Source of the DNA: Paramecium sonneborni
Taxonomy: Eukaryota; Ciliophora; Oligohymenophorea; Peniculida; Parameciidae
Direction of reading: 5' to 3'
NCBI GenBank assembly: GCA_905182985.1
Contig: CAJJDN010000047.1
Location: 269,522 to 333,521 of the forward strand
Length of the DNA: 64,000 nucleotides
The notes under the pieces are model-generated. The model was given only the letters and a program-made list of their open reading frames with translations. It had not been told where the DNA came from and searched no databases. Below, one piece after another: positions 25,392 through 38,167 of the stretch (the stretch's first letter is position 1; each line of letters starts with the position of its first letter). Both the position numbers and the translations under genes were made by a program.

Positions 25392-27353
25392 ATGAAATAG
25401 CTAATATAGGTATTGTCAGCTGTGTTAATAATGGCTGGTATGCTATACTAATTGAGTCCATAAAATAAAGAGCAGAATTTGAGGGATTGGTGTAATAATT
25501 TTGATAATGACAATGGATGTAAAGGATCATAGACTGATAATCCATCAGATTGGTTTAATAGAAACTTTCAAACTCCACCAAAAGGAGATCCTTTATGGCG
25601 GTACTATTAAGAAATAATAATTTAGTGAAGGATATTAAGATTATCATATTTTATAAGGATATGCTTAATAAAAATATAGTTCAGATCTTCGATCCTGCAC
25701 TGTGTCAATATATACTAGAGTAAATCCAGAATATTAAGGTTCTTTATTTTATAGTTTTGATGGTGATTTATAGACATCTCCAACAAAATAATTTTCAGCT
25801 CCAAGAAGTGAAGTTTAAGTAAAGGTTTACTTGAAAGCTGGTGGTGATATAATAATTGCTTAGTTGGATCTTTAACCTGTAGATTTTGTATGGAATCATC
25901 CTACAGTGAATTAATCTAGTCATTTTAAAAATGGATAGAAGGGAGCAGTTGTAGAATTATTTGGTTGGAAATATGAAGATGTTGAATAGGAATGTGAGAT
26001 GATGGCAAAAGCAGGATATTTAGGAGTAAAGGTATTTCCACCTTCAGAATCAATATTGGATTATGAACATCCAGAAAATGGAGAATTGAATCCCTGGTAT
26101 TGGATGTATTAACCAGTATCATACCGTTTAAATTCTCGTATGGGTACAGTAGAATAATTAAGAAAAATGATTAATACTTGTAGATCAAAAGGATTGAGAG
26201 TATATGCAGATGCAGTAGTAAATCATATGAGTGGTAATGGTAATGATATGTTCCCATCTCATTGTTATGGTTCTAATTATTGGGGAAATAAAAATAGTTC
26301 AGGTGGTTCACCTTGGTATACATAAGGATTTGCTTATTAAAATTGGACATGGTCAAATGCTAGACCAGGTATGGAATTCCCAGCTGTACCATATGGTCCA
26401 TTAGATTTCCATTGTGCAAGACCTATTTCATCTTGGAATGATGGATTTATTTTGAATTATGGATGGTTGGTTAATTTAGGTGATTTAAATACAGAATCAG
26501 ATTATGTTAGATAAAGAATTGCTGATTATATAACTGATTTACTTTCAATAGGTATTAGTGGTATTAGAATTGATGCTGCTAAACATATTAGTCCTGAAAA
26601 TTTAGCATATATCTTTAAAAAATTAGCAAATAATATGGGAGGTAAATTACCAGATGATTTCACTGCATATTTAGAAGTTATTATTGGTGGTGAAAAAGAT
26701 TTATTAATGTGTAATGAAAATTGGTATAATTATGGAAAATCCTTTGATAATTTTATGAAATAAGCAGGATTAAGTGATTCTGATATTTATAAAATAAAAA
26801 TATGGAGTTCTGATTATCCAAAAGAACATCCTGCTTGTGGTTGGTGGCCAATATCATCTGAAAGATTTGCAGCATAATAAGATTGTCATGATGATTAAAA
26901 TCCAGGATCATCTAGTAGAGATATGTAAGATAAAGGAAGTGTTTTAATTAAAGAAAGAAATGTTGATAGACATCGTTATTTTAATAAATAATTATTCTTT
27001 AGAACAGATGGTAATTGGTAAATTAAATTGATATTATCATCTTATTCATTTATAGATTCAAATGGAGCATAAGCACCTCCTGATGGTCATTCAGATTGTG
27101 CTAGATGCATTGGATCAGCTTGTTCTGGTTGTTCTAAATCAGTTCCATATAAAAAAGCACATAATCCTAATGTTTGTGGTTATACTATTTATCAAAATGG
27201 TTAATGGCAATAAGGAGAATGTAATTATTTATTTTTATCTCTTTAGATACCAGAGTTCATAGAGATAAAGAAATTATTATTGAAATGAGAAGATGGATGG
27301 GATTATCTACCTCTGTTTCTAATGCTGAGATTGGATTACCAGATCATTGTTGA
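25392..27353 (+). CDS. Secreted alpha-amylase-like glycoside hydrolase (GH13)
   Basis: About 636-residue protein with a hydrophobic leader (MKQLIQVLSAVLIMAGML), a Cys-containing N-terminal region and a GH13 barrel. Conserved regions: VYADAVVNHMSGNG (region I), GIRIDAAKHI with the nucleophile Asp (region II), TAYLEVI with the acid/base Glu (region III). Region IV reads RNVDRHRYF, where most amylases have NHD, so the transition-state His appears replaced by Val while the Asp remains. The C-terminal part is Cys-rich (DCARCIGSACSGCS). Introns: 25 nt at 25601-25625 and 26 nt near 27229. Likely digestive and secreted. Confidence 0.92.
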
Positions 27354-27391
27354 CTAATTACATTAAATAAAATTAAATAAATTAAAGCAAT

Positions 27392-29609
27392 TCATTATTT
27401 AACTTTCTTTTATGGTTTATCTATCTCACAGAATTAAGGTATTCTTTTTTCTTCTATATGACTATCATTTAATGAACCACCTTCATCTTTTATTAACTCT
27501 TAATCATATCTGTAGAAAGCTTTAATAAAAGGTTCAGAGTAAATTAAAGTCATACTATTGAAAGGTTAATAAAAATCTAATTGATTCTTATGGATTACAG
27601 TTCTCTAAGTTGATGTTCTTGAAAATAAACTCTCATGATCATAAATCAATTTTTAAGGTGTATTTGGACTGTGATAATTTGTAATCAAATCACCTTAACA
27701 ATTATTACCAATATGTTTTGATATCGTATTTGCAGTTATTTCAATGAGTTTTTATCTCAAATCATCTGATTTCGATCTTAATAAAACCTCATTGAATTTA
27801 ACCAAAATATCATAATGTATATATTATAAAATTGAACTTTTCCTAAGAATTGTTTCGTGTATTTAATTTTTCAAGATTTCTAATTAAGTAGATTTAGTCG
27901 ATATTAAAAATATCATCATTTAAATAAGATGATGTTCTAATTCAATCTCAATTTTTTAAGATCTATCATTCAAATATTCTAATAATAATTCAACTGCTTT
28001 CACAAAAACTGTGCATTTTATTGAATTACATCGAACTAATAATGATGACAAATAATAAAGAGAATTAATTTTTTCAATTTTTGAGAGTGTATTCTATGAT
28101 AAATTTATAATATATTACAGATCTTATGTTTTATACTAATTATGAGAGAAATAGCTAATTAATTCTTGATAAAGAATTAGGCAAAGAACAAAAATATAAA
28201 AATATATAATGAGCCATTCTGTAATATTGATTCTTTAACATAATCTCTTAAAATACTGATTACAGTTCTCGAAATATTTTAAATATTAAATCTTCATTTT
28301 ATTCCATTTAAAAAATGCTTTTATTTTCAATTCCTAACTTTGAATCCAAATAATCAAATAAAATAAATAATAAATGATCCACCTTTTTGCACATATCATC
28401 TCTATGTTTTTTATTCAAATGTTATTATAGAGTGGTTTTAATAATGAAATTATTGTATTAAGGATCATACTTTATTTCAGAATCAATTTATAAAATTTTT
28501 ATATAAACCATCTTAAAGATACGAGAACGTAATTCAGGAATACGATCACTCAATTTCATACAATTAGTTGCATAAACTCTTTAATGAATTTCACTTTAAT
28601 TTTTATGCGGAAATAAATCAGAAAGTGTTTCTATAAACTTTTCCTTACTTAATTTATAGATTTAAATAATTTCACAAATGATTTAAATTGCTGCATCAGA
28701 ATGAATGTTATTGCTGCTCTTGAAATATTTATCTCTGTAAATATTATTATATAATCCATCAATTGCTTTAATATATGAGATATCTTCATAAGAATTATCC
28801 TACAAAATATATTATTAATCTATTACCTTTTTAATAATATAGAAACATTTTGATTTGTTTTTAGATGGGAAATATCCATATCCAATATCGATCATATTTC
28901 TTAACTTTTCATCAGCTTTGGGATGATGAATCAATATTTCTTTAATAAATAATTTGTGAGATTCCGAAAGTTTAACAATCTAATTTTCTGTAGTCAATTA
29001 ATAGGTTTCAGTCATAATTAATATCTGCTATTACAAAGCCGCTTTACTTGGATATGATTAACCAAACACTTCACATGGAATATCATCTCGAGTTTATTCT
29101 GAATCAATTAACCTGAAATAGATAATAGTGCATATACAATTGAAGACTCAACTTTTAAACCAAAAAACGATAGATTGTTACTAATTATGATGGAGATATA
29201 GATAGAATGGTAAATAAAATCTTTTTGAATTAAGGCAAGACTTAAAAATGATTTTCAGAAGTGAACCATGGTATTTTATACAATACTATATCGATGACTA
29301 TTTTGGCATCATTGCCATTTCTTTGCAATTAAAGTAACAACCGATTAAATAATTCAACCCACAAAACTATTTATGGTATGTCTTTATTCTTTCGGCATAC
29401 TTCTTCTATAATTTTATTCATTGAATTATGTGTTCCCTATTATAATCTATAAGAAACAATACCTTTTATGCATCTCCGTATGATTTCTATAAGTATATGA
29501 ATAACTACTCTTCTTTCTTTGCATCCTCTGCCCTCTTCTACATTCTTTATTTAATTAATATAATTTAAAAAAAATAAAAATGTTTTATATCATTTAATCT
29601 TTCAACCAT
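27392..29609 (-). CDS. RRN3: RNA polymerase I transcription factor RRN3/TIF-IA
   Basis: Predicted 713-residue helical-repeat protein. Family landmarks: FIYLQKSYGDAQKGTHNSMN and IIEEVCRKNKDI near the N-terminus, SHKLFIKEILIHHPKADEKL, DRIPELRSRIFKMVYIKIL, MCKKVDHLLFILFDYLDSK, and the signature KINSLYYLSSLLVRCNSIKC followed by ELLLEYLND, then YSEPFIKAFYRYDQEL. RRN3 bridges initiation-competent Pol I to the rDNA promoter and is regulated by growth signalling. Introns of 26, 25 and 25 nt give a length divisible by three. The start used is the reverse of 29607-29609; a second in-frame Met (reverse of 29541-29543) is an alternative start. Stop lies 38 bp from the convergent amylase stop. Confidence 0.75.
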
Positions 29610-29849
29610 TTTAATATCTAGGAATTTAAAAAAATATTTTAAATCTAAATACTTTTTTAAAACTAACAGTTAAAGTAAATTTAATTCAAACTTCGACTCA
29701 AATTGAATTCTAAAATTATTAGAATATTCAAATATTATCGAGAATATATTTCATAAACAAAATATATATAAATACAGTTAATTACTTTTTTAAGAATCTA
29801 TTAGAAATCAACTGAAATTTAATGCTCAGATAAACTCTTTTTTTTTAGT

Positions 29850-30817
29850 TATCAAATCCTTAATCCAATAAATTCCGGTTCATATGTTTTTTTATCCTAT
29901 AAGAATTTTGGTCATCTATAATTAGCTATTAATTATATAAAATTGGATAACCTTAAATGCAAACTCCAAGGAAAGTTTTTTCACTCAAGATTGTTTTAAT
30001 TTTTATAAGTAATAAGTCATTTATATTTTCTACATCAGAATGATTATATTCATAGTGATATTAAACCAGACTTTATGACATTTTGAAAGTAAATTAAACA
30101 TATCTAATTGATCTTGGATTTGCTTAATTTAAAAAAAAATAGGTATAATATATCAATAGAAAAATGAAAATATCTTTTAGAGCTCTCATTGAATAACTTA
30201 ATCAAGTCTATATTCTGCCCAATTTGCGTTCTTTTATATCAATCTTAAAGTAGAGGCAGTGATTTATAAAGTTTAGGATATTTGGCTATCTACTTTTTTT
30301 GAAAGGTTTATTACTTATATGAATATTATTAATCCAATAAATAAGGAAGAAAAAAATTAGACTTAAAGGTAAAAGAAATTACTACATCAATTAAAAAATT
30401 ATCATATTAATTTATCAATTATAAAATAATTCTGGTTTACCAAAATATTAAGAGTATTTTTAATATAAATAAAAAATCTCATTTGATGGAGATTCAAATT
30501 ATGAGTACATTCAAAAATTATTTAAAAAATTATATCAAACAATGATATATCCTTTTGATTAATAAGTTGGTTAAAATTCTGAATGGGAAGTTAGAAATTC
30601 TGATGATAATTTTGACGATACAAAATAATAAATATTTTTAGAAGTTTGGAAGATGTAAATATCAAAGAATTACCATCTTAAATCTATAAAAAGTAAATTA
30701 TTATCATTACATCAATAGAAATATAGATAGATTTAAAATTATAGAACATTTATTTCTCAATATAGATTTAAAATTTAAAGAAATTTAAAAATTCATACCA
30801 AGATATACATTACTTGA
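29850..30817 (+). pseudogene. Decayed casein-kinase-1-like kinase gene
   Basis: Pieces of a CK1 kinase are readable in changing frames: NPINSGSYVFLSYKNFG (glycine loop), QLAINYIKLD, YLHQ-like then YIHSDIKPDFM (catalytic loop, missing an Asn after KPD), an in-frame TGA right after FMTF, an IQLI-DLG remnant of the DFG region, GSDLQSLGYLAIYFLKG, and a long C-terminal stretch SFDGDSNYEYIQKLFKKLY ending at TGA 30815-30817. The central part of the N-lobe is missing and frame changes occur where no GT...AG intron fits. Conserved catalytic Asp is changed (HSD for HRD). Best explained as a pseudogene, perhaps of a duplicated CK1. Confidence 0.6.
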
Positions 30818-30902
30818 TAGAATAAAATAAATAAACAAATAACAATTTAATAAAACAAAAAATGAATTAAAATGTTATTAAATTTTATGAAAACTTTCAT
30901 AT

Positions 30903-32306
30903 TCATTCATTTTTTACTCTCATATTTTATTAATGGGATATTAAATACATAAATGTATACATGCTAAACCCTAAAATTTGCATACTTAATTCATATAAAA
31001 ATGGAAACCTCTATGGAGGTTATATCAATTTCTAGCAAATAAAAATAACTATATACATCAAAACTGGAATCTAAAATAAATAAAAAAATATTACATTTCT
31101 TATTTTTGAATAAAATCTTAAAAGCCATGAATCTTAAATTTTTGGAGTTTAATGGTTTCTTGTAAAAATAAAAAATAAAACTAATAAAACACAATATTCA
31201 AAAAATAACTTATCTTCAATCATTAAAGGATGATGAGTAATTGTTGCAATAATAGTATAATCATAAACTAAATATCCATAATCTTCCTAAGATATTAATA
31301 ATAAAATGATTGGTAAAAGTATAGTTTTCTCATGAACATGAAATGAGAATAAAAAAAAGGTCTAAGAAACAATAAATAATGTTTGTTTAAATAATTATGG
31401 CTTATTAAATAGTTTGATAAGAGAGGGGATAGAAAATAATAATGTTAAAATGGCAGCTATTCTAAAGAGTAATTGATTATTAAACATTAAATTCCATTTG
31501 ACTATAATATGACTAATGCACCAAAATGTTGCAACATGAAGTTAATATAATCCTCTATGTATTGGAAATATCGTTGATATAGCTTCTTATATTAATTTTA
31601 TGTCTGATAACCAAGGCAACCAAATTATAAGTGTTGTTAAAATAACAGTAATTCCAACAAAAATTACCTTTATGGGTTTTTTATAAGTTTTTGATAAAAT
31701 ATAAATAAAAAATGGCAAAGAGTAATAGAGAGACATAACTTTGAAATGTAAAGCCATTACATAAAATATGGAACCTAATTCAAGTTTTCCTTTCTCTAAA
31801 CATATTATTGCATATAATGTTAATCCAAGCATGATACAATTATATTGAAAATGTCCATGATCCACTAATATTAATAATGGACAACATAATGCAATTAATT
31901 ATTATTTAAACTATTACTTATATATTAAATATAACAAAGGTGGATAAAGAAATATTATTTCTGAAATAAATACACTTATTCGCATAAAAAGTTTAGTATT
32001 AAATGTTTCAATACCTCTTGATGAATAAGGAGCAATAATTTCAGGATCAAATTTTTCAGCTATTTTACCTAATAAATATGCGAAATATCCAGATAATGGA
32101 GGATAGTCTAAAGGCCACCATTTTGGATCATTAAAATCACTTTTTTCATACCATTATGTAACATTTAAATGAGTTGTTAACTCCATCCAATGTCTCTATG
32201 CTTCAAAATCTCCAAATTAAGGTGGATCATTCATTCCTGAATAACCACCAAAAGCTACATAAATTCTAAGAGTAATGCTTATAAGAATTATAGCAATTAA
32301 TTTCAT
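30903..32306 (-). CDS. ALG6: ALG6-type dolichyl-P-glucose glucosyltransferase
   Basis: About 460-residue polytopic ER protein of the ALG6/ALG8 family, adding glucose to the lipid-linked Man9GlcNAc2 precursor before N-glycosylation. Motifs: FGDFEAQRHWMELTTHLNVT, WPLDYPPLSGYFAYL, LVDHGHFQYNCIMLG, FPIHRGLYQLHVATFWC and FHVHEKTILLP. The RGL...ATFWC form points to ALG6 rather than ALG8. The first luminal loop follows an N-terminal signal anchor (MKLIAIILISITLRIYVAF). One in-frame 24-nt segment near the C-terminus could be an intron. Stop is the reverse of 30903-30905. Confidence 0.9.
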
Positions 32307-33057
32307 TTATAAATTTTTATAAATCATACTAAACAATATAATTTTTAATTTATTTTATTTTATTCAAACACATGTTCATCTAAAATTAATTCTTTAAAAT
32401 AAACCATTTTAATCTTCTTGACATATTATTGTTTCAAAAAATGATCTATTTGTAGATTATAAATTTTTATTAGTTTACATGGACAAAAATAAGGAATATT
32501 TATGAATAAAATATTTTTATTACTAATCGATGGATATATTTCATTATAATTAAATTAACAATATCTGTAATCTTATTCTACACTAAATTAAGTATATAAT
32601 TAATTATAAAATCACTATTTAAAATAAAAATTTAGTTTGAAATAATTCTATTTTGTAAATTTGAATTTTTTTAGAAATTAGAATGATCTTCTGGTTTTTT
32701 GATTTATTAAAAAGTATTTAATTCTAGTATGGCCTCAAAAGATAAAAAAAATACTATTATTATAACTTTCAAGTTCATAAAATCTAAAAAAATCATATAA
32801 TACTGATTCAGAATTAAAATACAAAATGAATTTTGAAGTAGGAGATCTTAATCAAATTTTAATTTTTGGAATCAATAATTTGTAGGATATAATCTTGGTG
32901 ATTTTTATTAAAAATTAAATATTAATATAAGACTTATTCATCCTATTGTTATATTTGGATTTAACTAAAAGATTAGATTAAATAATAAAAGAGAATAAGA
33001 TTTAGATTGATAGCCTAAGGTTTATTATAAAAAATATTATTTAATAATCAAAAATTT
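32307..33057. other. Mostly intergenic; weak coding relic on + strand
   Basis: Very AT-rich. On the + strand near 32823-33014 two overlapping frames are open, one reading FVGYNLGDFYQKLNIN and LIHPIVIFGFNQKI before a TGA; upstream MASKDKKNTIIITFKF is in another frame. No intron model joins them. This could be a relic or chance; no homology was recognised. Confidence 0.35.
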
Positions 33058-33465
33058 TCATGGGGGATTTCCTTGATTTCCAGACATTGATAACAAATAC
33101 TATGATATTGAATCAAATTCTGATGCCATCTATAAAAATAAATAAAATAGTCCTACTTGATTAAATAGATTATTTAAATCATCAAACTATTTCATGATAT
33201 CATTAATGTATAAATCTTCGTCAAAATTTTATACAATCATTTCTTGCTATCTTTCCTCAGGTTTTACAGGATTTTGTTATAGATTTATTTATTTAGCTGG
33301 CTCTTGTTATGGGTAAGTAGCAGCTGGAGGTAAAGTAGCAGCATGTTAATTTTCAATCAAGTTTTATTTTTATTAATTTAATTAAACAGTTTATGACTAT
33401 AGTAAGTTCGAGCTACGATTATTCTATTAATATTTATTTGAAGTTTTGCCACTGCAGACACCCAT
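33058..33465 (-). CDS. Small Gln-rich protein with dual-acylation N-terminus
   Basis: Predicted 126-residue protein starting MGVCSGKTSNKYQQNNRSS. Gly2 and Cys4 form a myristoylation plus palmitoylation signal. The middle is Gln/Pro/Ala-rich (AATLPPAATYPQQEPA) and the C-terminal part is a likely helix (DEDLYINDIMKQFDDLNNLF) followed by DSISQYLLSMSGNQGNPP. A 27-nt in-frame GT...AG segment between NLFNQ and MASEF is probably an intron; without it the frame is still open. No enzymatic domain and no family recognised. It may be a peripheral membrane protein of the plasma or ciliary membrane. Confidence 0.62.
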
Positions 33466-33987
33466 GAATTTTTATTTAATTTTTATTATTAAGTTTTCTA
33501 TTTAGTAAATATTAAGAAAAGATGAATTATGATACCCCCTAAATTACTTAAATAATCAAATAGTAATTAAGAATTATTTCCAAAGAAATAGATTTAGGTT
33601 TCAATTGAGTTAAATAATATTTATGATAAATGAGTTTTTTTTAAAATGAAATCTTATAAACTTAGATAATATTTCCAACTGAATTTATAGTTTATCAATA
33701 TATAATTTAGTTACTATAATTTTGAAATAAATATTTGAATAATGAGGCTTATTAAATATAAATATATGGAAGTTAAAATATATTAAAGATTATGTATTTT
33801 TTAATTAAATTATAGTATATTTAACAAATTCTTGAAATATAGATTTGTTATTAGATATATAATTATAAAATTAGAAAGTTATTTATGAAAGATATTAAGA
33901 GTATTAAAAAAGATCATAATTTTATTTTAATTCTAATTATAAAGATAACAAAAACAGAATTAATATTATTTTATAAGTGTAAATAAG
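33466..33987. other. Intergenic between divergent genes
   Basis: AT-rich 522-bp gap between the minus-strand acylated protein and the plus-strand MOK kinase; both promoters should lie here. No conserved coding segment or obvious motif is seen. Confidence 0.55.
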
Positions 33988-35390
33988 ATGTAAAGTATAT
34001 TTCTTATAGTAATGGGTTAGATTATAGATTGATAACGAAGAAGGGAGAAGGTACATTTTCGGAGGTTATAAAAGCATAATCAATAAAAACAAATTAATTA
34101 GTTGCAATAAAATGCATGAAGCAAGTTTTCTAAACAATTGACTAAGTATTGTATTTTAATTCTAATATTGGTTAACAAACTCAAAGAAATTCAAGCATTG
34201 AGAAAGTTATAAAATCACGAACATATTATAAAATTAATAGAAGTATTATAGTAAAATATTGTTCATAATAATTAGTGATGAACCTACTGGTAGATTAGCT
34301 TTGGTATTTGAATTGATGGAATAAAATCTGTATGAACATATTAAAGGTAAGAGTACAAAATCTATAATATTTAGGTAAAAAAATGCCATTAAAATAAGAG
34401 AAGATTAGAAGTTATACCTATTAATTACTAAAAGCAATAGATTTTATGCATTCTAATAATATATTTCATAGAGATATAAAACCGTAAGATTTTAATAAAT
34501 TAGATTTCAGTGAGAATATCTTATTACTCGGAGATCATCTAAAATTGGCTGATTTAGGTTCATGTAAAGGAATATATTCTAAACATCCATATACAGAATA
34601 TATATCAACAAGATGGTATAGATCTCCAGAATGTTTAATGACTGATGGTTATTATGATAGTAAAATGGATATATGGGGAGCTGGTTGTGTTTTATTTGAA
34701 ATTACAGCTTTATTCCCTTTATTTCCTGGAAGTAATGAATTAGATTAAGTACATCGGATACATAATATTTTGGGAACACCAAATCCTAAAGTTCTTGATC
34801 GTTTTAGAAAACATGCTACACATATGGAAATCAATTTCCCATATAAAGTTGGAACTGGATTAGATAATTTAATACCTCATGCTCCTAAAGATCTTGTTGA
34901 TTTAATTAAATAAATGCTTGTCTATGATCCAGAAGAAAGAATTAATGCTAAATAAGCACTTAGACATCCTTATTTTAAAGAATTAAGAGATTAAGAATAA
35001 TAAAAATTATTAGAAACAAGTCTATAATCTATCAAATTATTAAAAAAAAAGTATTAATATCTATTTTAATAAGTGATGATTCCTTAATGGAAGAAGATTA
35101 AAATACTTCCCATTTACTTCATAAAAAGACTTTATTTAATTAAACCAATAAAATCTTACAAAATTCTTTTAAGAATAAGAATCTGCATCTCTTAGATTCT
35201 GTTAAATTACCAACTTTAACAAAAAAATAAACAGATCTTAAAAAAGCATATGGTCCAGCACATTTTCAAAGTAATACTTCTTTTTTATTATTAATTAGCT
35301 ACTAAGAAAAAGTCTATTTAATATGAATATATTCTATACGGTAAAAAAGCAAACTTAGGTAATTTTCTAAATACTCTCAGGCATAAATGA
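33988..35390 (+). CDS. MOK/LF4-type MAP-kinase-like ciliary kinase
   Basis: Predicted 406-residue CMGC kinase: MQNYRLITKKGEGTFSEV, VAIKCMKQVFQTIDQV, NKLKEIQALRKL, ALVFELMEQNLYEHIKG, IFHRDIKPENIL, LADLGSCKGI (DLG), YTEYISTRWYRSPECL with the TEY activation motif, and FPLFPGSNELDQ. These match MOK and Chlamydomonas LF4, which limit flagellar length. The basic Ser/Lys-rich tail ends with NFLNTLRHK. Seven introns (26, 25, 25, 28, 27, 23, 28 nt) give a length divisible by three; the first splits codon 3 just after the start. The second (34146-34170) ends in TG instead of AG, see findings. Confidence 0.92.
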
Positions 35391-35784
35391 ACATCAAATT
35401 CTGATTTATTTTTTTAAATTTTAATATATAAGATACAATTTCTTACTAAATTTAATTAGTTATAAACATAATTTATATATTATTCATTACTTTAGTTTAT
35501 TTAAATCTAAATTTACTACTACTTCAATTGATTAGATTATCTCTCAATATCTAATAAAATAATCTTATATCAAATAAAATTAAATTTTAAACTTCAGATT
35601 AACTATTAGAAATAGAATATTACAATATAATTTTATTGAAGAATTTTTCGAAAGTATCTAAAACTTATGTTGCAATAGTATTTATATATTAATTATGAAA
35701 TCATATTAATATATTTTATTGAGAGATTGCCTTAATTTTATAATATTATTTTCGTATCCTTAATATAAAATAAATAACAAAAGA
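35391..35784. other. Intergenic, no gene seen
   Basis: AT-rich gap of 394 bp between convergent genes; frames are broken by TGA on both strands and no motif is seen. Confidence 0.6.
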
Positions 35785-36384
35785 TCAAAAGTGAAGTTCC
35801 TAATATTTAGTAATGATGAAAGGTGGTAAAGGAGCTTGATCTTTTAAATATTTCTTTTGTAATATGGTTGTAAATTATATATTTTGATTTTAACCTTTCA
35901 AAAATTCGATCAACTTTTATTTTCTAGTTTTTTTTTAATCTGGAGATTTATTTATGTTTTACTATTTTTAAGGGTTGTTTTTAATAGATTTGATGAGTTA
36001 CATTTCATCATTAGTTAAATTAATATATTCATTAGAACTCATATTAATACTTAAATTGTTGAATTTCTTATATTTTATTTTTTTATTTTTAATGCTTTTA
36101 TCTACTAATAAATGATCAAGTGTATTAATCTAATAAGAAATAGGTTCAATAACAAGAGATTTTCTATTTGTAATGGTAGGTAAGAGAGATTATTAAACAA
36201 CGGAACTTTTCTTTCTAACTGAGCTACTGATATGTTGATATAATGGGAATTCAGTATTTTCAATAGGGTTTTTGAATTTAGCACTTTAATTTTGTAAAGC
36301 TTCAGGAAGACCTAAGGTATTTAAGAATGATTTGAATTTGAATACAGGTTTGAATTAAGGTTTAGATCTTGAATTATTCAACAT
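35785..36384 (-). CDS. Unknown 199-residue basic protein
   Basis: Intronless frame starting MLNNSRSKPQFKPVFKFKS and ending PLPPFIITKYQELHF. The sequence is Lys/Asn/Ser-rich with a proline-containing block (TLGLPEALQNQSAKFKNPIE) and RKSLVIEPISYQINTLDHLL. No membrane segment or known domain. It lies 34 bp from the start-distal end of CCT4 on the same strand, the two possibly sharing nothing but proximity. Confidence 0.6.
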
Positions 36385-36418
36385 TAATTTATTTATTATA
36401 TACTTAATATATAATGGA

Positions 36419-38167
36419 TCAACGTGCTGAGATCACCAAATCATCAATTTTTAAAATCATTCTAACGCATTCAGTAGCAAGACTTAAAGCACTTCTGGTG
36501 ACTAAAATAGGCTGAACAACTTATTCAGTTGTAATATCATCAACAATATTATTCTAAATAAATAATTAGAATTACTTTTTTCATTCCAATACCTGCAAAT
36601 TTTTATGATTTAAGATGTCTATTTCTTAATTCAGTTACAACATTAATAGGATTCAAACCTATAATAATTAGATAAACAAATATATACCTGCATTTTCAGC
36701 AAGAGTATAGGGTATAACTTCTAAAGCATCAGCAAATGCTCTAACACACATAGATTTAGCACCAGTTAATGTATTAGCCATTTATGTTAATCTTAATGAT
36801 AAATGAATTTCTGGTGCTCCTCCTCCTGGTATCAATCCTTTACTCTTTACTAAACTTCTAACAACACATAAAGCATCATGAATGCTTCTATCAGCTTCAT
36901 CTAATACTAATTAATTAGATCCTCTAACTAATATAGTTAAAGCTTTGGATTATGCTGCAACTTCAGTTATTCTTAAAACTTTGCTTTCATCATTTAAATG
37001 GACTGTCTCTACTAATCCAGCAGTACCCAATTTTTCTGGAGTTAATTAATCTATATGAGCAACAGGAACTAAACATAAAGTCTATTCAATATAAATAATA
37101 TGAGTACTTTAGAAATAAATTCAACATCTTCTCTTTCAATATCTTTAACAACCATAATACCTTTTTTAGCCAAGAAATGTAATGATAAATCATTAACAGC
37201 ATCTCTTAAAATACTTTTTTATATTAATAAAACATTAGCACCAGAAGCTACAATCTTCTTAACTAAATCAACAATATATTTTCTTTCTTCTTTTAATATT
37301 TTATCCATTTCTGTATAATCTTTAATAGCAATTGAATTCTCAACATCAGTTTTAGGAGCAGATAAACAGAATTATAAAAGTGCTACTTTAGCATTCTTAA
37401 TTTATTATGGTCCTCCAGCAGCTTAACTAGCTTTTTAATTAGAAAAGACTATTCCTTCAACTAATTCTGTGTCATCAATGGTTCCTCCTAATTTCTTAAC
37501 TATCTTAATATCTCTTAAATCAACATTATTAGGTTTCTCAGGATCAACTATTCTCAATACAGCATCTACTGCTAATGGAGCCAATTAAGCACTATTAGAT
37601 GATACAACTTTTGATGAAAGTGCAGTCTATACACATTCAATTAATTATTATTTGTTTTCTAAATCTACTGGCTTTTTCAATTCATCCAAGGCTGTCAATG
37701 CATACTCTAAAGCAAATTAAAATCCCTCCGAAATTGTTGTTGGATGAATTCCCTTCTCTAATAATACCTCACATGATTTCAACAATGCACCTGCAAAAAC
37801 AACTACAGAAGTTGTACCATCACCTGCTTCAACATCTTAAGCATTTGAAATTTCAACCAACTTTAATACATTAATTATATATTCATACCATTTTAGCTGT
37901 AGGATGAACTAAATCCATTTACTTTAAGATTGTAGCACCATCATTAGTTATTAAGACTTAACCCTTTGCATCTTAAATCATCTTATCCATTCCTCTTGGA
38001 CCTAAACTTGTTCTTATTGCATCTGCCACAGCTAATCAATACTCTACATTTTACTCACCTTTTGCTGCCTAGATATTGGTCAATCGTATATCTTTTGTTT
38101 TCTCAGATTTATTGAATGTACTAGCCTTCTGAGCTTATTATTATCCTGCCTATGGTGCTTGACTCAT
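36419..38167 (-). CDS. CCT4: Chaperonin CCT/TRiC subunit delta
   Basis: Group II chaperonin subunit, part of the cytosolic ring complex that folds tubulin and actin. ATP-site motifs: [32 protein letters not shown] and [12 protein letters not shown]4-type features are [33 protein letters not shown] and [13 protein letters not shown] at the C-terminus. Several short introns are required, including 28 nt after LAENAG and 22 nt after GIGMKK. Full length of about 540 residues is normal. Likely abundantly expressed, in line with ciliate dependence on tubulin folding. Confidence 0.94.
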
